Origin: Alopecurus myosuroides
Lineage: Eukaryota; Streptophyta; Magnoliopsida; Poales; Poaceae
Reading direction: 5' to 3'
NCBI GenBank assembly: GCA_028641055.1
Contig: CM054062.1
Location: 271,021,092 to 271,085,091 of the forward strand
DNA length: 64,000 nt
Shown here: positions 24,063-34,983 of the stretch, piece after piece
How the letters are laid out: the number at the start of each line of letters is the position of its first letter
Position numbering within the stretch: the stretch's first letter is position 1
Translations under genes and position numbers: made by a program
Notes under the pieces: generated by a model
What the model was told of the DNA's origin: nothing
The model's input: the letters and a program-made list of their open reading frames with translations, nothing else
The model's database searches: none

Positions 24063-25779
24063 TTCGTCATTGGTTTTGGCATTCCTCGGCTTGTTCCAAG
24101 CTTGGGGGACTGCCACGGTATCACATCACTATCTTTCATCTTTTTTACTTTTTCAGTAGAGTCATATCATGAGTAGAGAAGTTATCATATAGGATGGTTT
24201 GCAGTATGGAAGTATCTCTCCTTAGTTGGTTATCGTTGTATCCCTTGGTGTGAGTTGCCGGTTTGAAATATTAATGAGAAGTTTCATCATTTAATTTCTG
24301 CACACCTTATTTTAGTTTTCAATTTCTGTCATATGGTTGAGCTTGTTGTTAGTATTTGGTGTCACTCTGGAGATCATCAAGTTAATCTAGTTGGTTTTGG
24401 CAAACTTAGCTTGGGTCAGTAGAAATTATATTTTGAGATGCTAGTATAAGAAAGAGGAATTTTCCTATTAGCTCATAAACTTAGTATTCACAAGTTAAGA
24501 TCGTTTGTGCTTTCAATGAAGATTGCATGATTGGTTTTATCATATGTATATTTGTTTGTTTTCCCTCAACTCTTATGCTTGCTACCCAGCCTTGCTAGCC
24601 AAAATCCCTGTACTTAGTATGAGCTCTACTCGTGCATCCAACCTTGAACCAAAAAAAAAAAACTTCCATTTGTGTCCACCATCACTACCTATATGTGGTA
24701 ATTCACCGCCACTCCAAGTAAATTGCTCATGTGTTACCTTTAAAACCTTCAAAATTATCCCTGTTTTGTGTTCCTATTTTAGCTCATGAGGACGCAAATA
24801 GAGAATCTTTATATCACTTGTTGATTGGACTCACACACCTGGACTAGTGGCTTCATCCGCTTATTCAAATGCTAGAAGAGCTGGCAGCGGGGTGCCCAGC
24901 CCCAAATAATAATGCAAATTCTCTTCACTATTTTTGCCCCTGATTTATCAGTCAAAGCATAATTGTGTAAACAAAAGAGAAAGAGGGATGACCTTCTATA
25001 CCAGTTGCGTCCTTCAATGGGAGCCGCTCTTGTGAAGTCTAGTTGGCTTGTGACGTACTATATTTTCTGTTTGCCATTTGTTGACATAAACATACAACTC
25101 TCTCAAAATTAGACACTCCTCCATGGTTTGTGATTGTTGGCAGGCACCCAAGGATTCGGTTAGCCATGGTTTTTGCAAGAACGTTTGGGAGCAGTGTCAA
25201 CCATTTTATACCTCTGTTTTACAAAATAAAAGCTCTAGCACATGAGTGATCCATGCTTCCCTCCGCGAAGGGCCTATCCTTTACTTTTATGTTGAGTCAG
25301 TAAACCCATTCCTTTCTGTCTCCAGCAAGCATTTGAGTTGTTGTGATCTCACCATCTATATGTTTATTTATTCAATCATGTTTTCTATCCTTCTTTGTTT
25401 AGCACATGCTTTATTATCTGAATGAATATTACTTTGAAAGCTATGAATCACTGTAAAAGGATTGTTATAATTAAACATGTTAGGCTCTACAATATAAGCC
25501 TTGTTATGACACCTAAGATAAGTATGATATCATTAAATGTTCTCTGACCAAGAACAAAGTTTGCCATCACTTGATTCTCTCTTTTGCATCTTTGTTTGTG
25601 ACTCCCATTACTCGTTTCAAGTTAAGTTATATGAGAGGAAGTTGCTGTCTATAATGATTGGTGCATAGATAAATGTGATGCTTCTTGTCCATATTTTATT
25701 TACCGACTCTTCACTCCATAAACTTGTGGTCATGTTTACAGAGTTCATTTTCGCATGGGGACAAGCGAGGTCTAAGCTT
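24063..25779 (+). other. Noncoding 3' stretch of Athila
   Basis: About 1.7 kb between the coiled-coil ORF and the polypurine tract, mixed composition with short pyrimidine runs. No domain is recognisable; ORFs up to 88 codons here look random. Long noncoding 3' regions are normal for this lineage. Confidence 0.6.
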
Positions 25780-25790
25780 GGGGGCGGGGA
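25780..25790 (+). other. Athila polypurine tract
   Basis: GGGGGCGGGGA ends two bases before the 3' LTR start TGATACG, the expected position for plus-strand priming. Confidence 0.82.
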
Positions 25791-25792
25791 TT

Positions 25793-27298
25793 TGATACGT
25801 ACATTTTGCATCACTATTTTATATCATAATTTGCTGTTATTCATTGATATATTTCATATTGGAGCATGACACTTATGTTATTTCACCTATTTTGCATGTT
25901 TTCCAATAATTGGAGAGTTGGACCCTGGAGTCAGAATTCTGCTGGAAAACGGAGCGTCAGGGTACCGTATTCGCGAAGATCAGAGCGCCCCAGAAATCAT
26001 CGGAAAGTTCCTATTTCACCCAAAGATGGAGGAAGCCAAAAGGGGAGCCAGAGGAGGTCCACCAAGGGCCCTCACCATGCCTAGGCGCGGGCCCACCTCT
26101 GGCCATGTCTGGGGTGGTGAGGAGGCCCTGGCCCACCTCTGGCTTGCCCCTTCGACGTACTTCATCCCCTGAGAACCCTAAGACACAGAGAATCATCAAG
26201 GATTCTTTCCGCCGCCTTTACGGGACGGAAAACAACAGAGAGAGAAAAGCTCTCCGACAGGGAGAAATCTGCCGGGGAAATTCCTTCCCGGAGGGGGGAA
26301 ATCATCGCCATCGTCACCGTCATCGAGGTGGACTTCATCGAGATCATCATCATCATCATCATCTCCACCATCATCACCCTTAGATCCACTCCGTTCCACT
26401 GTAACATCTAGGGTTGCATCTTGTCTATTTCATAGGGGAAACTTTCCCGGTGTTGATTACTACTTGTAGTTGATGCTATTGAGTGAAACCATTGGATTAG
26501 GTTTATGTCCAGATTGTTAATCAACATTATATCACCTCTGATCATGATACATATGATGTCTTGTGAGTAGTTCGTGTTATTCTTGAGGACATGGGAGAAG
26601 TCAAGTTGTTAGTAGTGAAGTAATGTTGAGTAATATTTAATGGCTTAATAAGTTGTGGTGTTATTCTTCTAGTGGTGTCATGTGGACGTCGACTACATGA
26701 TACTTCACCATTTATGGGCCTAGGGGAATGCATCGTGTATTTTGCTACTAATTGTGGGGTTGCCAGAGTGACAGAAACCTAAACCCCTGTTAGGAAACCA
26801 TTACACGAGGGAGCGTAGGACCCCGGAGTTTAAAGCTGTGGTTAGATTTATTTCTTAATTACTTTCTTGTAGTTGCGGATGCTTGCAAGGGGTATAATCA
26901 CAAGTGTGAATTAGTCTTGGATAGGACAGTACATTAGGATAGGTTCACCCACACAACACTTATCAAAACACTAAAGATTATTCAGCGACATGAAACAAAA
27001 GCACTTGACAGAAACCTCCCATGTGTCCTCGAGAACGTTTTTTAATCATAAGTAAAACCACCGGCTTGTCCTTTGCTGAAGATAGGATTGGGCCAATTTA
27101 TGCAATTATTATTACTGCATTCTATTTACTCGCACTTCATTTATCGTCAATATCAAAAACACCTATAAATTTATCTTTCAGTATTTACAGTTATTCCTTC
27201 ATCGAAACTGCTTGTCAACACCTTCTGCTCCTCGTTGGGTTTGACACTCTTATTTATCGAAAGTACTACGATACACCCCATATACTTGTGGGTCATCA
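25793..27298 (+). repeat. Athila 3' LTR
   Basis: Complete LTR of about 1,506 bp, from TGATACGTAC to GGGTCATCA. It matches the truncated 5' LTR from 25946 on. It contains the decayed GC inverted repeat (about 26069-26120) and a short ATC microsatellite (about 26340-26363). The five bases that follow, ACGTA, also occur at the matching place (59110-59114) in the related intact copia LTR, so they are the expected target duplication. Confidence 0.9.
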
Positions 27299-27547
27299 AC
27301 GTACTCCCCTTAAAAGGAGGAACTCCGGAATACATCCTTGTCTCCGCGTGCTTCCGTTATCGGTTACCTATATACTTTACCTTTACCTTGTGTTTGTATC
27401 TTGCTTGTGTTGATCTTGTCATATAGGTAAATTCACCGTAGTTGCATATCTAGAGAATTTACCTTTGTGTCAAGCCTAATTCGAAAAGAACTAAAATTTG
27501 GAAGTAGCACATATTCACCCCCTCTAGGTGCCCATACTATCCGTTCA
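27299..27547 (+). repeat. 3' end of a SIRE-like copia LTR
   Basis: This 249-bp piece aligns with the end of the copia 5' LTR at 59110-59360, including GTAAATTCACCGTAGTTGCAT and CCCCTCTAGGTGCCCA, and ends CCGTTCA. No primer site follows, so it belongs to a 3' LTR or a solo LTR and not to a 5' LTR. Athila inserted into it; the rest of the LTR should lie left of the window. By eye it differs from the 59-kb copy by more than 10%, so it is a separate, older family member. Confidence 0.8.
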
Positions 27548-30286
27548 CCCAGTCCCGCCGCTCACCGGCTCCCACCCCGTCCTCGAACTAGCCCCTCCGT
27601 TTGCCGACGACCAGCCCGTCCTTTTAGCTCACTAACGACCCCAGCTCCGCCGCTAGCCAACGGCAACCCCATCCTCTCCGGAATTATTTGGCTTCTTTTT
27701 CTCTTTTACAGCAAGCTGCTCCATATATAGAATGTTAAGCCATTAAGCTTTGATGTTTTTTCTGTGCGGAAGTCGATTTGGACTTGGATGGATTTGGGTA
27801 ATATAACTTGGACTTGGATGGACTTGGATAATACAAAGCTACATATGGAGCGCATATGAAGTGGACAAGTTCATAGTGGACGCAAGTTTGGACTTCGTCT
27901 AAAGTGTTTCCTCTTGATACAAGGGCTCTAGATGAGCCCTCTTTGACCCCCCCTCCAAACCGAGCTAAAGTGTTTAGAAAGGTTAGGGTCTGAACGGGGT
28001 CGAAATCGGTGAAGAATCACGGTAGTTTGCCTAATTTTGGTTGTCCTGTGCTGCGGTACGATCACCAATACGGTCATTGCCGACTGTACTATTGGTCGGT
28101 AAAGAGGTACTAATTTTTGGTGTGAAAAAACCAATCATGGTACGTGATGGCTCTAATTTTGGTATTACTTTCTCTAGCCATTCCCCCTTGTTTTGTTGGA
28201 TTTTCATATGGTTTTCACTCCTACACTAAGCCAAACATTGCTATGTTTGTAGATGTTTTATTTCTTCATGGAGATTTCAAGAACACCACTAAGAAGGAAG
28301 TAAATGATGCATATTAATAATAATTGGAGGAAAACAAGCAATTCTAGAAAAAGGAAATTCAGAAACAAATCGAAGAAGCTTTTAACGATCTTGGTACGGT
28401 CACTTCCGACCGTACCACTCGCCACCGCCTCCGGAACATCAAAAGGAAAAACTTTCGTGAAGAGCCCAGGGACGAAAAACATACACATCCGCCGCCAAAA
28501 GGCTCAGAAGGAAGAATAAGGAGATCCGGAGAGGAGAAGCCCCGCCTGATCCTGTCGGAGATCGTTATCTTAAATACCATCCACCACACCATCCCATAGA
28601 GAGACTGAGATTATATTTGTAATAATATTAGGGTTTGCAAACTCTCTTATAGATTGAACTCTGGTTTGTTGTCTGTTGATCCGAGAATTATTGTGACTTG
28701 CTACGGCAATCTAGAGATGAACTTTCCGCTTTCAATTATTGAGCTCATGTATGCTATATCTCTGATGCGCGAGTAGACTTTCCGAGGTGTGAGAGATAAA
28801 GTGAATTGGTGATATGTGTTTGTGCTAACTTATTCCATCTTATGTGTTAGTGCCTTTTCAATATTTTTTATAGGATTATGTGTTTACGGTGTGCGTAATA
28901 CCTGTTATCTAGGTCCCAGGTAACATGATGCTAGTAGAGACCTACGTAAGCATATACTTGCTGTTCAATGATTCCGCGACCTCCTAAGTAACAGGTGGAG
29001 ATATCAACGAGGAATGAAGACAACAAGAGGATCACAATAAGCCACCAAACTTAATGCATTGGTCTAACCTATTGGTGTTAAATACTTGAACTGACCATGT
29101 CAATGAAACAGAGATGCAGAACAATAGTGATAAACATATCCAGGCATGGGGACGTTTAACTATTCCAGGGTGACTCGCCTACCAACCATTTAATAGAAGA
29201 AAATATGTATAACATATACGCTACCTCCATCAAGCACATTCATAAGAACTATGAACCAAAAATCTCTCCGCATCTACTCCATCCATAAGCAATACAACAC
29301 CACTTTACATTATTTCTTTCTGTTATTTATTACTAGTAAGTTTTTCTGTTTTTATTTCTATACAACTCATACTCTGCTTTCCGCAGGTTTAAACAAATTA
29401 ATATTTTTGTGTGTCAATACATATAAGTATGACACCTTGTGTGCGATAAAGGCAACGTTAAAAACCTTTTACAAGATCAGCTCCTCATGGGAACGATATA
29501 AATCAGGAGATCATACTTACAGAAAATTGTGCTTTAATGAATTTTTTCACTTGCAGGCATTAGTACGGTCACCTATACGGTCATTTCCGACCATATCGTT
29601 GGTTGGTAAAATCTCTGTCTCGTGAATATTTCTCTTTTAGTATTTTTTCCGCCATTTCCTCATACGAACTCTATTTTAGGTGATCTTTGGATCGTTGAGC
29701 TGGTATGGATGAGGTGCACGATCCAGTGGTCTTAAATCTTAATTTTTTATTGGTAAAAGAATTGCCATTTTCCAAGTCTCTTAACTTGCCATCTTGTATT
29801 TGTAACTTGTCCGGATTCTTCCCCCTTCGTCTCCTTTCCTATTGATAATTCATAATTTACACCTACACATACATAGACACAAAGATAAAGGAAAAACAAG
29901 TAAAATCATAATAAAAACATATATTGTGAAAATCTCGTTGGAAAAATGAGTTTGTGTTGAAATCAATCATAAAAGGTAGAAAGCAATATAGAACGATGCC
30001 AAAATTATAATATAAACATATAAAAACAATAGGCAAAATCGTGTGAAATATGGACACGTCAGCGTCCAGTACATGGGAGGTTCCCTTCCACCCATCTCTT
30101 GTCTGCTCATTTCCATCTCCCCCAACTCCATATTATTCTTCCGGATAGAACGCATCCGCGAGACTCGCGTGTCGCGCCCATCACCAGATTTGGTCGCCAC
30201 ACCCCGGGAGCGACTTATCGTGGCCCCGCCAGCTTCTGCCGATGGCCCCCTCAAGCTTCGGCCGCCGCCCCCTGCCGACGTGCCTA
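27548..30286. repeat. Unclassified repetitive stretch
   Basis: No gene is supported in these 2.7 kb. Two diverged copies of a module of about 55 bp occur at about 28055-28109 and 29570-29624 (both contain ATACGGTCATT.CCGAC and GGT.GGTAAA). A perfect hairpin is at 28393-28416, with arms GGTACGGTC and GACCGTACC and a 6-nt loop. Text around 28600-28900 (GTTGTCTGTTGATCCGAG, then ATGTATGCTATA and GCGAGTAGAC) resembles the R-U5 part of gypsy LTRs. I think this is a mosaic of LTR fragments, but cannot place borders. Confidence 0.4.
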
Positions 30287-30540
30287 TTACTCTCTCATTC
30301 TCTCTCTTTTCCATGCGCACCGACGCTTGCTGCTGCGTCCTGACAGATAATATGGTGGCGGTGATTGTGGTCGCCAACCATGCTCACGTGTGTTGCGCGA
30401 ACTCCGGCCATGGTGGAGCTCTCGGCGACAAGGGACGGGTCGTCGAGGCGGCACAACGCGCATGCCAACACGTCGGCGGGCAAGTCCTCCATGGTGGTTC
30501 CCTTGTCGATGCAGTTGCCATCCATGGCAGGACATAGAGG
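30287..30540 (-). pseudogene. Possible F-box gene fragment
   Basis: On the - strand a frame reads MEDLPADVLACALCRLDDPSLVAESSTMAG (given here in two parts: the first 20 residues to DDPSL, then the rest). The pattern L-P-x-D-V-L-x-x-L-x-R-L-D-x-x-S-L-x is the N-terminal F-box helix pattern of plant F-box proteins, which recruit the SKP1 part of SCF ubiquitin ligases. The likeness fades after about 40 residues, where the family would continue with a C-A-x-x-x-L-R stretch. No C-terminal substrate domain follows. I read it as a broken or captured 5' gene fragment in a transposon-rich stretch. The call rests on one motif. Confidence 0.35.
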
Positions 30541-32037
30541 GATTCGACGAGCTCGACGAATTGGTTGAGAATCCGTGCTCGGAGCGGCCGTGGAGGAAGC
30601 TACTGCAAGCTCTCACCACTGGAGTTGCAAGTGGCTGGCGTATTTGTTACAGACGACCAGAAGAGCGGCGGTGCTACCTTAGGTCAACGACGGTGCTACC
30701 ATCTGTGGCGGAGATGCCATCGTACCGTAGTTTTATGCATTTTGCTTCATATGGGAAATTTTGTGCTACAATAACCTTTTAGATTTGCATAATGCACATA
30801 ATTATTTTGCTACAGTCTGCGCAGTTTTTGCACCAAACAATTTTGTGGATTTGCATCAGAAGTAGACTTTTGTGTTACAATCATTTTGTGTTTGTGCTAT
30901 AATAGCACGTTTTTGTTTGCTTCGCGATACCCGATGAGTTCTCCGGTGATGTCGAGTTTTTGCTACAATGGTACTTTTTTGCCACAAGATCTCTGGTGAG
31001 ATAAACTTTTTTCTTTTGTTTCGTGAGCGAACCCTTTTTTTTGCTACATAGAAGGCAAAAAGGGGTATTTCTGCTACATAGTAGAAACGAGGGTATTTTG
31101 AGATCAAATTAAACACATGTTGGCTGCAGCCACGAGGACCCGGGACTCGAAAGTTTTCATCTCCTGGAAGAAGCTTAACACTTTTCTTTGAAGAATCTTA
31201 AGAGCATCTTTAGCAGATCCCGGATAAATAGATCTGGGAAAAACTGTTTAGGGGGGCCGGGAAAAATATTTTGCGGGATGGAACTCCGAGCGGCTGAACA
31301 GGTCCACTAAATTCATACCGGAAATACGAACAAACACTTCGCGCTAGAAATTTTGAAACAAGTTTGCCGGAATACAAACCGAGACATCAGCGGAATCCTA
31401 CTCTAAACTACATATCTTGGACGATGCCGAAGATTTCCGCCTCGACGATCTTTTGCAGAGCCCAGTCCACGAGAGCTCGACTTCGTCGGCGGCCCGCTGG
31501 AGCTGGCCCGCCGCACCCGGAGCGCCAACGTCGAAGGCGATGCCGGTGATGTAGAGTTCATCCTACACATCCTCGGTGCGCTTGATCGCCGACAGCACGC
31601 GCTCTAGGAGGTTCTCCCAGCTGCATACCTTGGTGCCCCGGCGGTTGGCGAGGGTGATTCTGACTGAATCTGACCCGAGCGGAGGCGATTGCGGCAGTTG
31701 ACGGTGAATCGAGCGAGTCAACATCGTGGCCCTTTATTTTGTTTCTTTGAAAGTCTTTTCATTGCCGAGTCCATCAATGCTTTGTTTCGATCGGTGTTTT
31801 ATTAGTTCTAAAATTAGTCGCGGTGAGGGCTTCGACGATGGTCGTGGAAGGTGAAGTTGGAGTCGTTCTCTCATGGAGGAGTGATGACAATGAAGACCGA
31901 TTGCAACCTTGACGGTGGTCTCTCTCATCGGCGGCGTGTGTGCTTTGTGTGGATTGTCAGTTTGGCCGGGTGCATACTATGGTCGTGTTCAATACCGACA
32001 ATGGTTGTGACGGTTTTAGACTGGTTCCCCGCAAATG
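30541..32037. repeat. Unclassified transposon-like sequence with TGCTACA motifs
   Basis: From about 30760 to 31085 the word (T/G)TG(C/T)(T/C)ACA is repeated about eight times at irregular spacing (for example near 30762, 30810, 30960, 31042 and 31075). At 31200 the phrase AGAGCATCTTTAGCAGATCC resembles ends of cereal DNA transposons. A GC-rich block follows (31430-31720). I see no transposase and no intact gene. A non-autonomous DNA transposon is possible. Confidence 0.35.
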
Positions 32038-32047
32038 AACTGGTGAA

Positions 32048-33006
32048 GGAAAGTTGTAGAGTTAGCTCCTATCCTCTCCTCCCCCTGCTACAGTGCTTTG
32101 AGAGTCTACCGGCGTCGTCGTCGTTCCCCGGCCATCCCCGCCGCTGGCGTTCGCGCTGGCTACCGCGGAGATGATGTAGGGTGCCGGCCCCGTGTGTACA
32201 GCAGTAGTCTAGGTTTTAGTAGTAGGTTGTTGTTGCTTGTTTGCGTGTATTCCGGTGTTATGCCGTCGAGGGCTTCTCCGCAGGTGCGTCCGGCCCGTGC
32301 TTGCGAGCTGCTGCTGCTCTTCCTCTTCATCTTCAAGCTCTCATGGAGGGGGCAGAGTATGATGGAGAAGGTGGCGGGGTCCTCTCTCTCTCATAAGGTC
32401 GATGGGGGAACTCTGCCTCTGGAGTTTCCTTGCTCCCCTTTCCTGATGTTTGAGGCTACGGTTGCTGTTCTTCCACTGTCCGGCCGTGGTGGCGAGGGGT
32501 GGTGGGGTGGCGCTGCTGATTCTTCAAGCTTGGGGGAGAGGAGTTCCTCACAGCTGCACCGACGAGCTCATCACGCGAAGCCAGGTATGGCTGTTGCGAC
32601 TCAAGGCCAGGAGGGTGGCCTATATTCAACCTCTGTTTCAGAGGCCTGCTCGGACAGAAGCCAGGGCTCGACGTCGTGATGTGCGCAAGTGGTTCGTCCC
32701 CGCGTGCAACGAGATGGCTGGCTTCTACCGTTGATCGCCGGAAGGGAGAGTACGAGCGGACTGGGCTCTGTCCTCGGTGGTTCACGCGCCTGGAGGACGC
32801 CGGCGAAGTCGTGGTGGAGAAGAACCTGGACTCGATTGATTTTTATGTTTAGATCCAGGGGCTTGTTTGCATTTGTTCAGGGCCTCTTTTCGAATTTCTT
32901 GGTCTACAGGGCAAGTCTTGTAAGGTCCTGGATGTTTCTGTACCTGCCACATGTTATAATCTAGCAGCTTCGGGGGTCTTCGACCCCTCCTTCTGTTAAA
33001 AAAAAA
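32048..33006 (+). mobile_element. Poly(A) retroposon 1
   Basis: A unit of about 960 bp ends in an A-run (about 32998-33008) and is flanked by the 10-bp repeat AACTGGTGAA (32038-32047 and 33007-33016). This is the signature of target-primed reverse transcription by LINE machinery. The interior is GC-rich with GGAGATGATGTAGG, then CTAGGTTTTAGTAGTAGG. A hairpin GGGGGTCTTCGACCCC sits shortly before the A-tail, where LINE-type reverse transcriptases recognise their RNA. No reverse transcriptase is encoded, so it is non-autonomous. Frames such as 32098-32679 show no known domain. Confidence 0.7.
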
Positions 33007-33391
33007 AACTGGTGAAAATGTTTAAAAAAAAAGTGGACTCCCCAAGGACCTGCTTCGCAGAATCGCAGTCAACTTCCCGATTTCAGTTTCTGCATGACTC
33101 CAATACAGTACGGTGAGCTAGGTGTAGCTGTACCCATTTTATTTTAGTTGCCGTTTTATGAGTAGTGACACAGCCGTGACTGCGTGTATTCGGCACTAAC
33201 GCTCTAATTTCTACAGTAAATCTTAGCGAGGCAGTTTGATTATACAAATTTGGGAAAACATGCATATTGCTCTTGAAGTGTAACACGAGTACAAGTCCTG
33301 AGATGATCTAGTTGCAGGAGTAACAGTATATATCAGTGAAAGTAACCAAGAGCCTGAATGGTCAGAGAATCTTTAAAATCGAACGGGGGAC

Positions 33392-34304
33392 AAAAACAGG
33401 ACCTGAACACGTTCTCGCAAGAGTGCCCCGTTGAGAGTCGAGAGTTGCCGCCGCCGGCCGCCCCTGCCTCGTCTTCGCTCCGGCAGCGCCGCTGTCCGGC
33501 GGGGAGATGAAGTAGGTGGTTGTGCTTCCCCTCCTGTATATACTAGAGATAGGTTTAGAGGTAGGGTTAGGGATGCTTCCCTGTTTAGCGCTATGCTAGC
33601 GGAGCTTCAGTCGCCGGCGTTCTCGAGCGGCGTCCGGTGGCTTGGGGTGGATCTTCCTCTGCTCGCCGAGCTCCAGTGGGTGGAGACGAGGGTGAGCACA
33701 AGCTCCGCCTTTCAATCCGCAAAAAATAAGCTCAAGATCGGGAGGAACTCGTGGATCTCCGGCTGGATCTGCGGTTGCTGGCCTCCGGCTAGCTACTCCC
33801 CTACCAAGGCCACCCTTGGAAGCTCCGGTAGGGTGATTGGTGAGCTCTCTTCATCTTCTTTGCATCGTCATGGTGGCGTGAAGAAGGCGAAGCAGATCGC
33901 GCTGGTCATTCTTGCTGCGGGCTTTCGCTCGATGCCGAATCCCCCTGATGAACACACTCGGTGCCCCAAGGTTGGGCGACCGACTCTGAGGACCAACTGG
34001 TGGTCAAGATCAACCTCCGAATGGAGGCCCTCCTGCGAGCTTGCTGCAGCGCCCTACGTTCTGCGGATGCCAAGTGGTTTCGTCCCCGGCGTCGGCCAGT
34101 ACGGCTGCGGTTCGAGCTCGCGTTTCTCCGGCGACGGCAGAGGACCCGATTGCGTTTCACACATTTTCTTCAGGGTCTTCTATGTAAAAGTTAGGGACCA
34201 GTTTGTTATTCTCTTTTCTCCTTTCGTCCCTGATGTAACTGTACCTGCTCTGTCGCATCTTAATGGCATCTAGGTCCTTTGGACCAACTCTTGTACAAAA
34301 AAAA
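33392..34304 (+). mobile_element. Poly(A) retroposon 2, related to retroposon 1
   Basis: A unit of about 913 bp ends CAAAAAAAA and is flanked by the 11-bp repeat GAACGGGGGAC (33381-33391 and 34305-34315). It shares landmarks with retroposon 1 in the same order: GGAGATGAAGTAGG, CTAGAGATAGGTTTAGAGGTAGG, TTCAGGG, GTACCTGC and a hairpin before the tail (GGTCCTTTGGACC). Overall identity is low, so these are two old members of one family and not a tandem duplication. A 280-codon frame (33431-34273) covers most of it but has no recognisable domain; I do not call it a gene. It lies about 680 bp beyond the 3' end of the GUX coding region. Confidence 0.7.
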
Positions 34305-34315
34305 GAACGGGGGAC

Positions 34316-34983
34316 GCCGGCTTGTCTGAATAAGCTCATGATCTATACAATGTACCCTGAACTCTCATACTTGGACGTGATCTCTGACCCTGGGTTTCTC
34401 TGAATTCTCACAACTAGGCGCTCCGCTCACGTAATCTGGACCACTCGTAATCTGGTATGGACGCCATCTCGCTCTTGGGCGCCGCGCGCTCCTTTAACTC
34501 CATAGCAAAACACGTTTGATCCTTTTACTTCTAGTTTTTTTTCCTTTTTCTTTTTTTGAATCCTTTTACTTCGAAGCTTTTGCCTCTCTGTGAAGGGTCT
34601 GTAATAGGCTTCGAAGTTTTTTCTGAGATTGACAGTGCAGCGCTAGTTTTAGATATTTTTTTGCTTTCCTGTAGGCTTCTTGTTTTAGCGATGAGCTTTG
34701 CTCGGTCGATATCTAAACTCCATGGCTTCGTTTTCATGAAAATGGAGCCGGGAGAGATCCTTGTTATTCCAAAAAAGAAAAAAAATCAACAAAATTATTA
34801 TGTTTCTGCACGGACCCCATGCTTATGTACGTACGAAATATATGGACAAAAGAAAATGTGAGACCGAGAACCAAAATGCGGCGAGCTCCTCGATCAGCTG
34901 CTGCGGCTCCCGCCGGCCGGCCGGCGCGGCCAATTAAACTAGGCCTCGTAATCCATCCATCGGTTGGTCGCGTGCTAGCTGTA
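34316..34983 (-). other. 3' flank of the GUX gene
   Basis: This is the downstream side of the - strand glucuronosyltransferase gene and should contain its 3' untranslated region. AATAAT on the - strand at about 34795-34800, about 185 bp after the stop, could serve as a plant near-upstream polyadenylation element. A T/C-rich run lies at 34535-34560. No other gene is visible. Confidence 0.4.

Larger units (their letters stand above)
2183..27298 (+). mobile_element. Athila-type Ty3/gypsy retrotransposon, interrupted
   Basis: This is the outer element of the left nest. In order: 5' LTR (2183-3503, first about 153 bp missing), tRNA-Asp-like primer site, gag part 1, a 14.9-kb insertion (4069-18979), gag part 2, protease, reverse transcriptase, RNase H, integrase, a coiled-coil ORF in the env position, a noncoding stretch, a polypurine tract and the 3' LTR (25793-27298). 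The Athila assignment rests on the primer site, the integrase and RNase H wording (for example [16 protein letters not shown]) and the long post-pol region. Without the insertion it would be about 10.4 kb from the left junction. Gag and pol carry many stops and frameshifts, so it is dead. The ACGTA after the 3' LTR (27299-27303) is its expected target duplication. Confidence 0.9.

Noticed and set aside
33431..34273. 280-codon ORF in retroposon 2
   Set aside because: It spans a GC-rich non-autonomous retroposon, has no recognised domain, and the related retroposon 1 does not share it.
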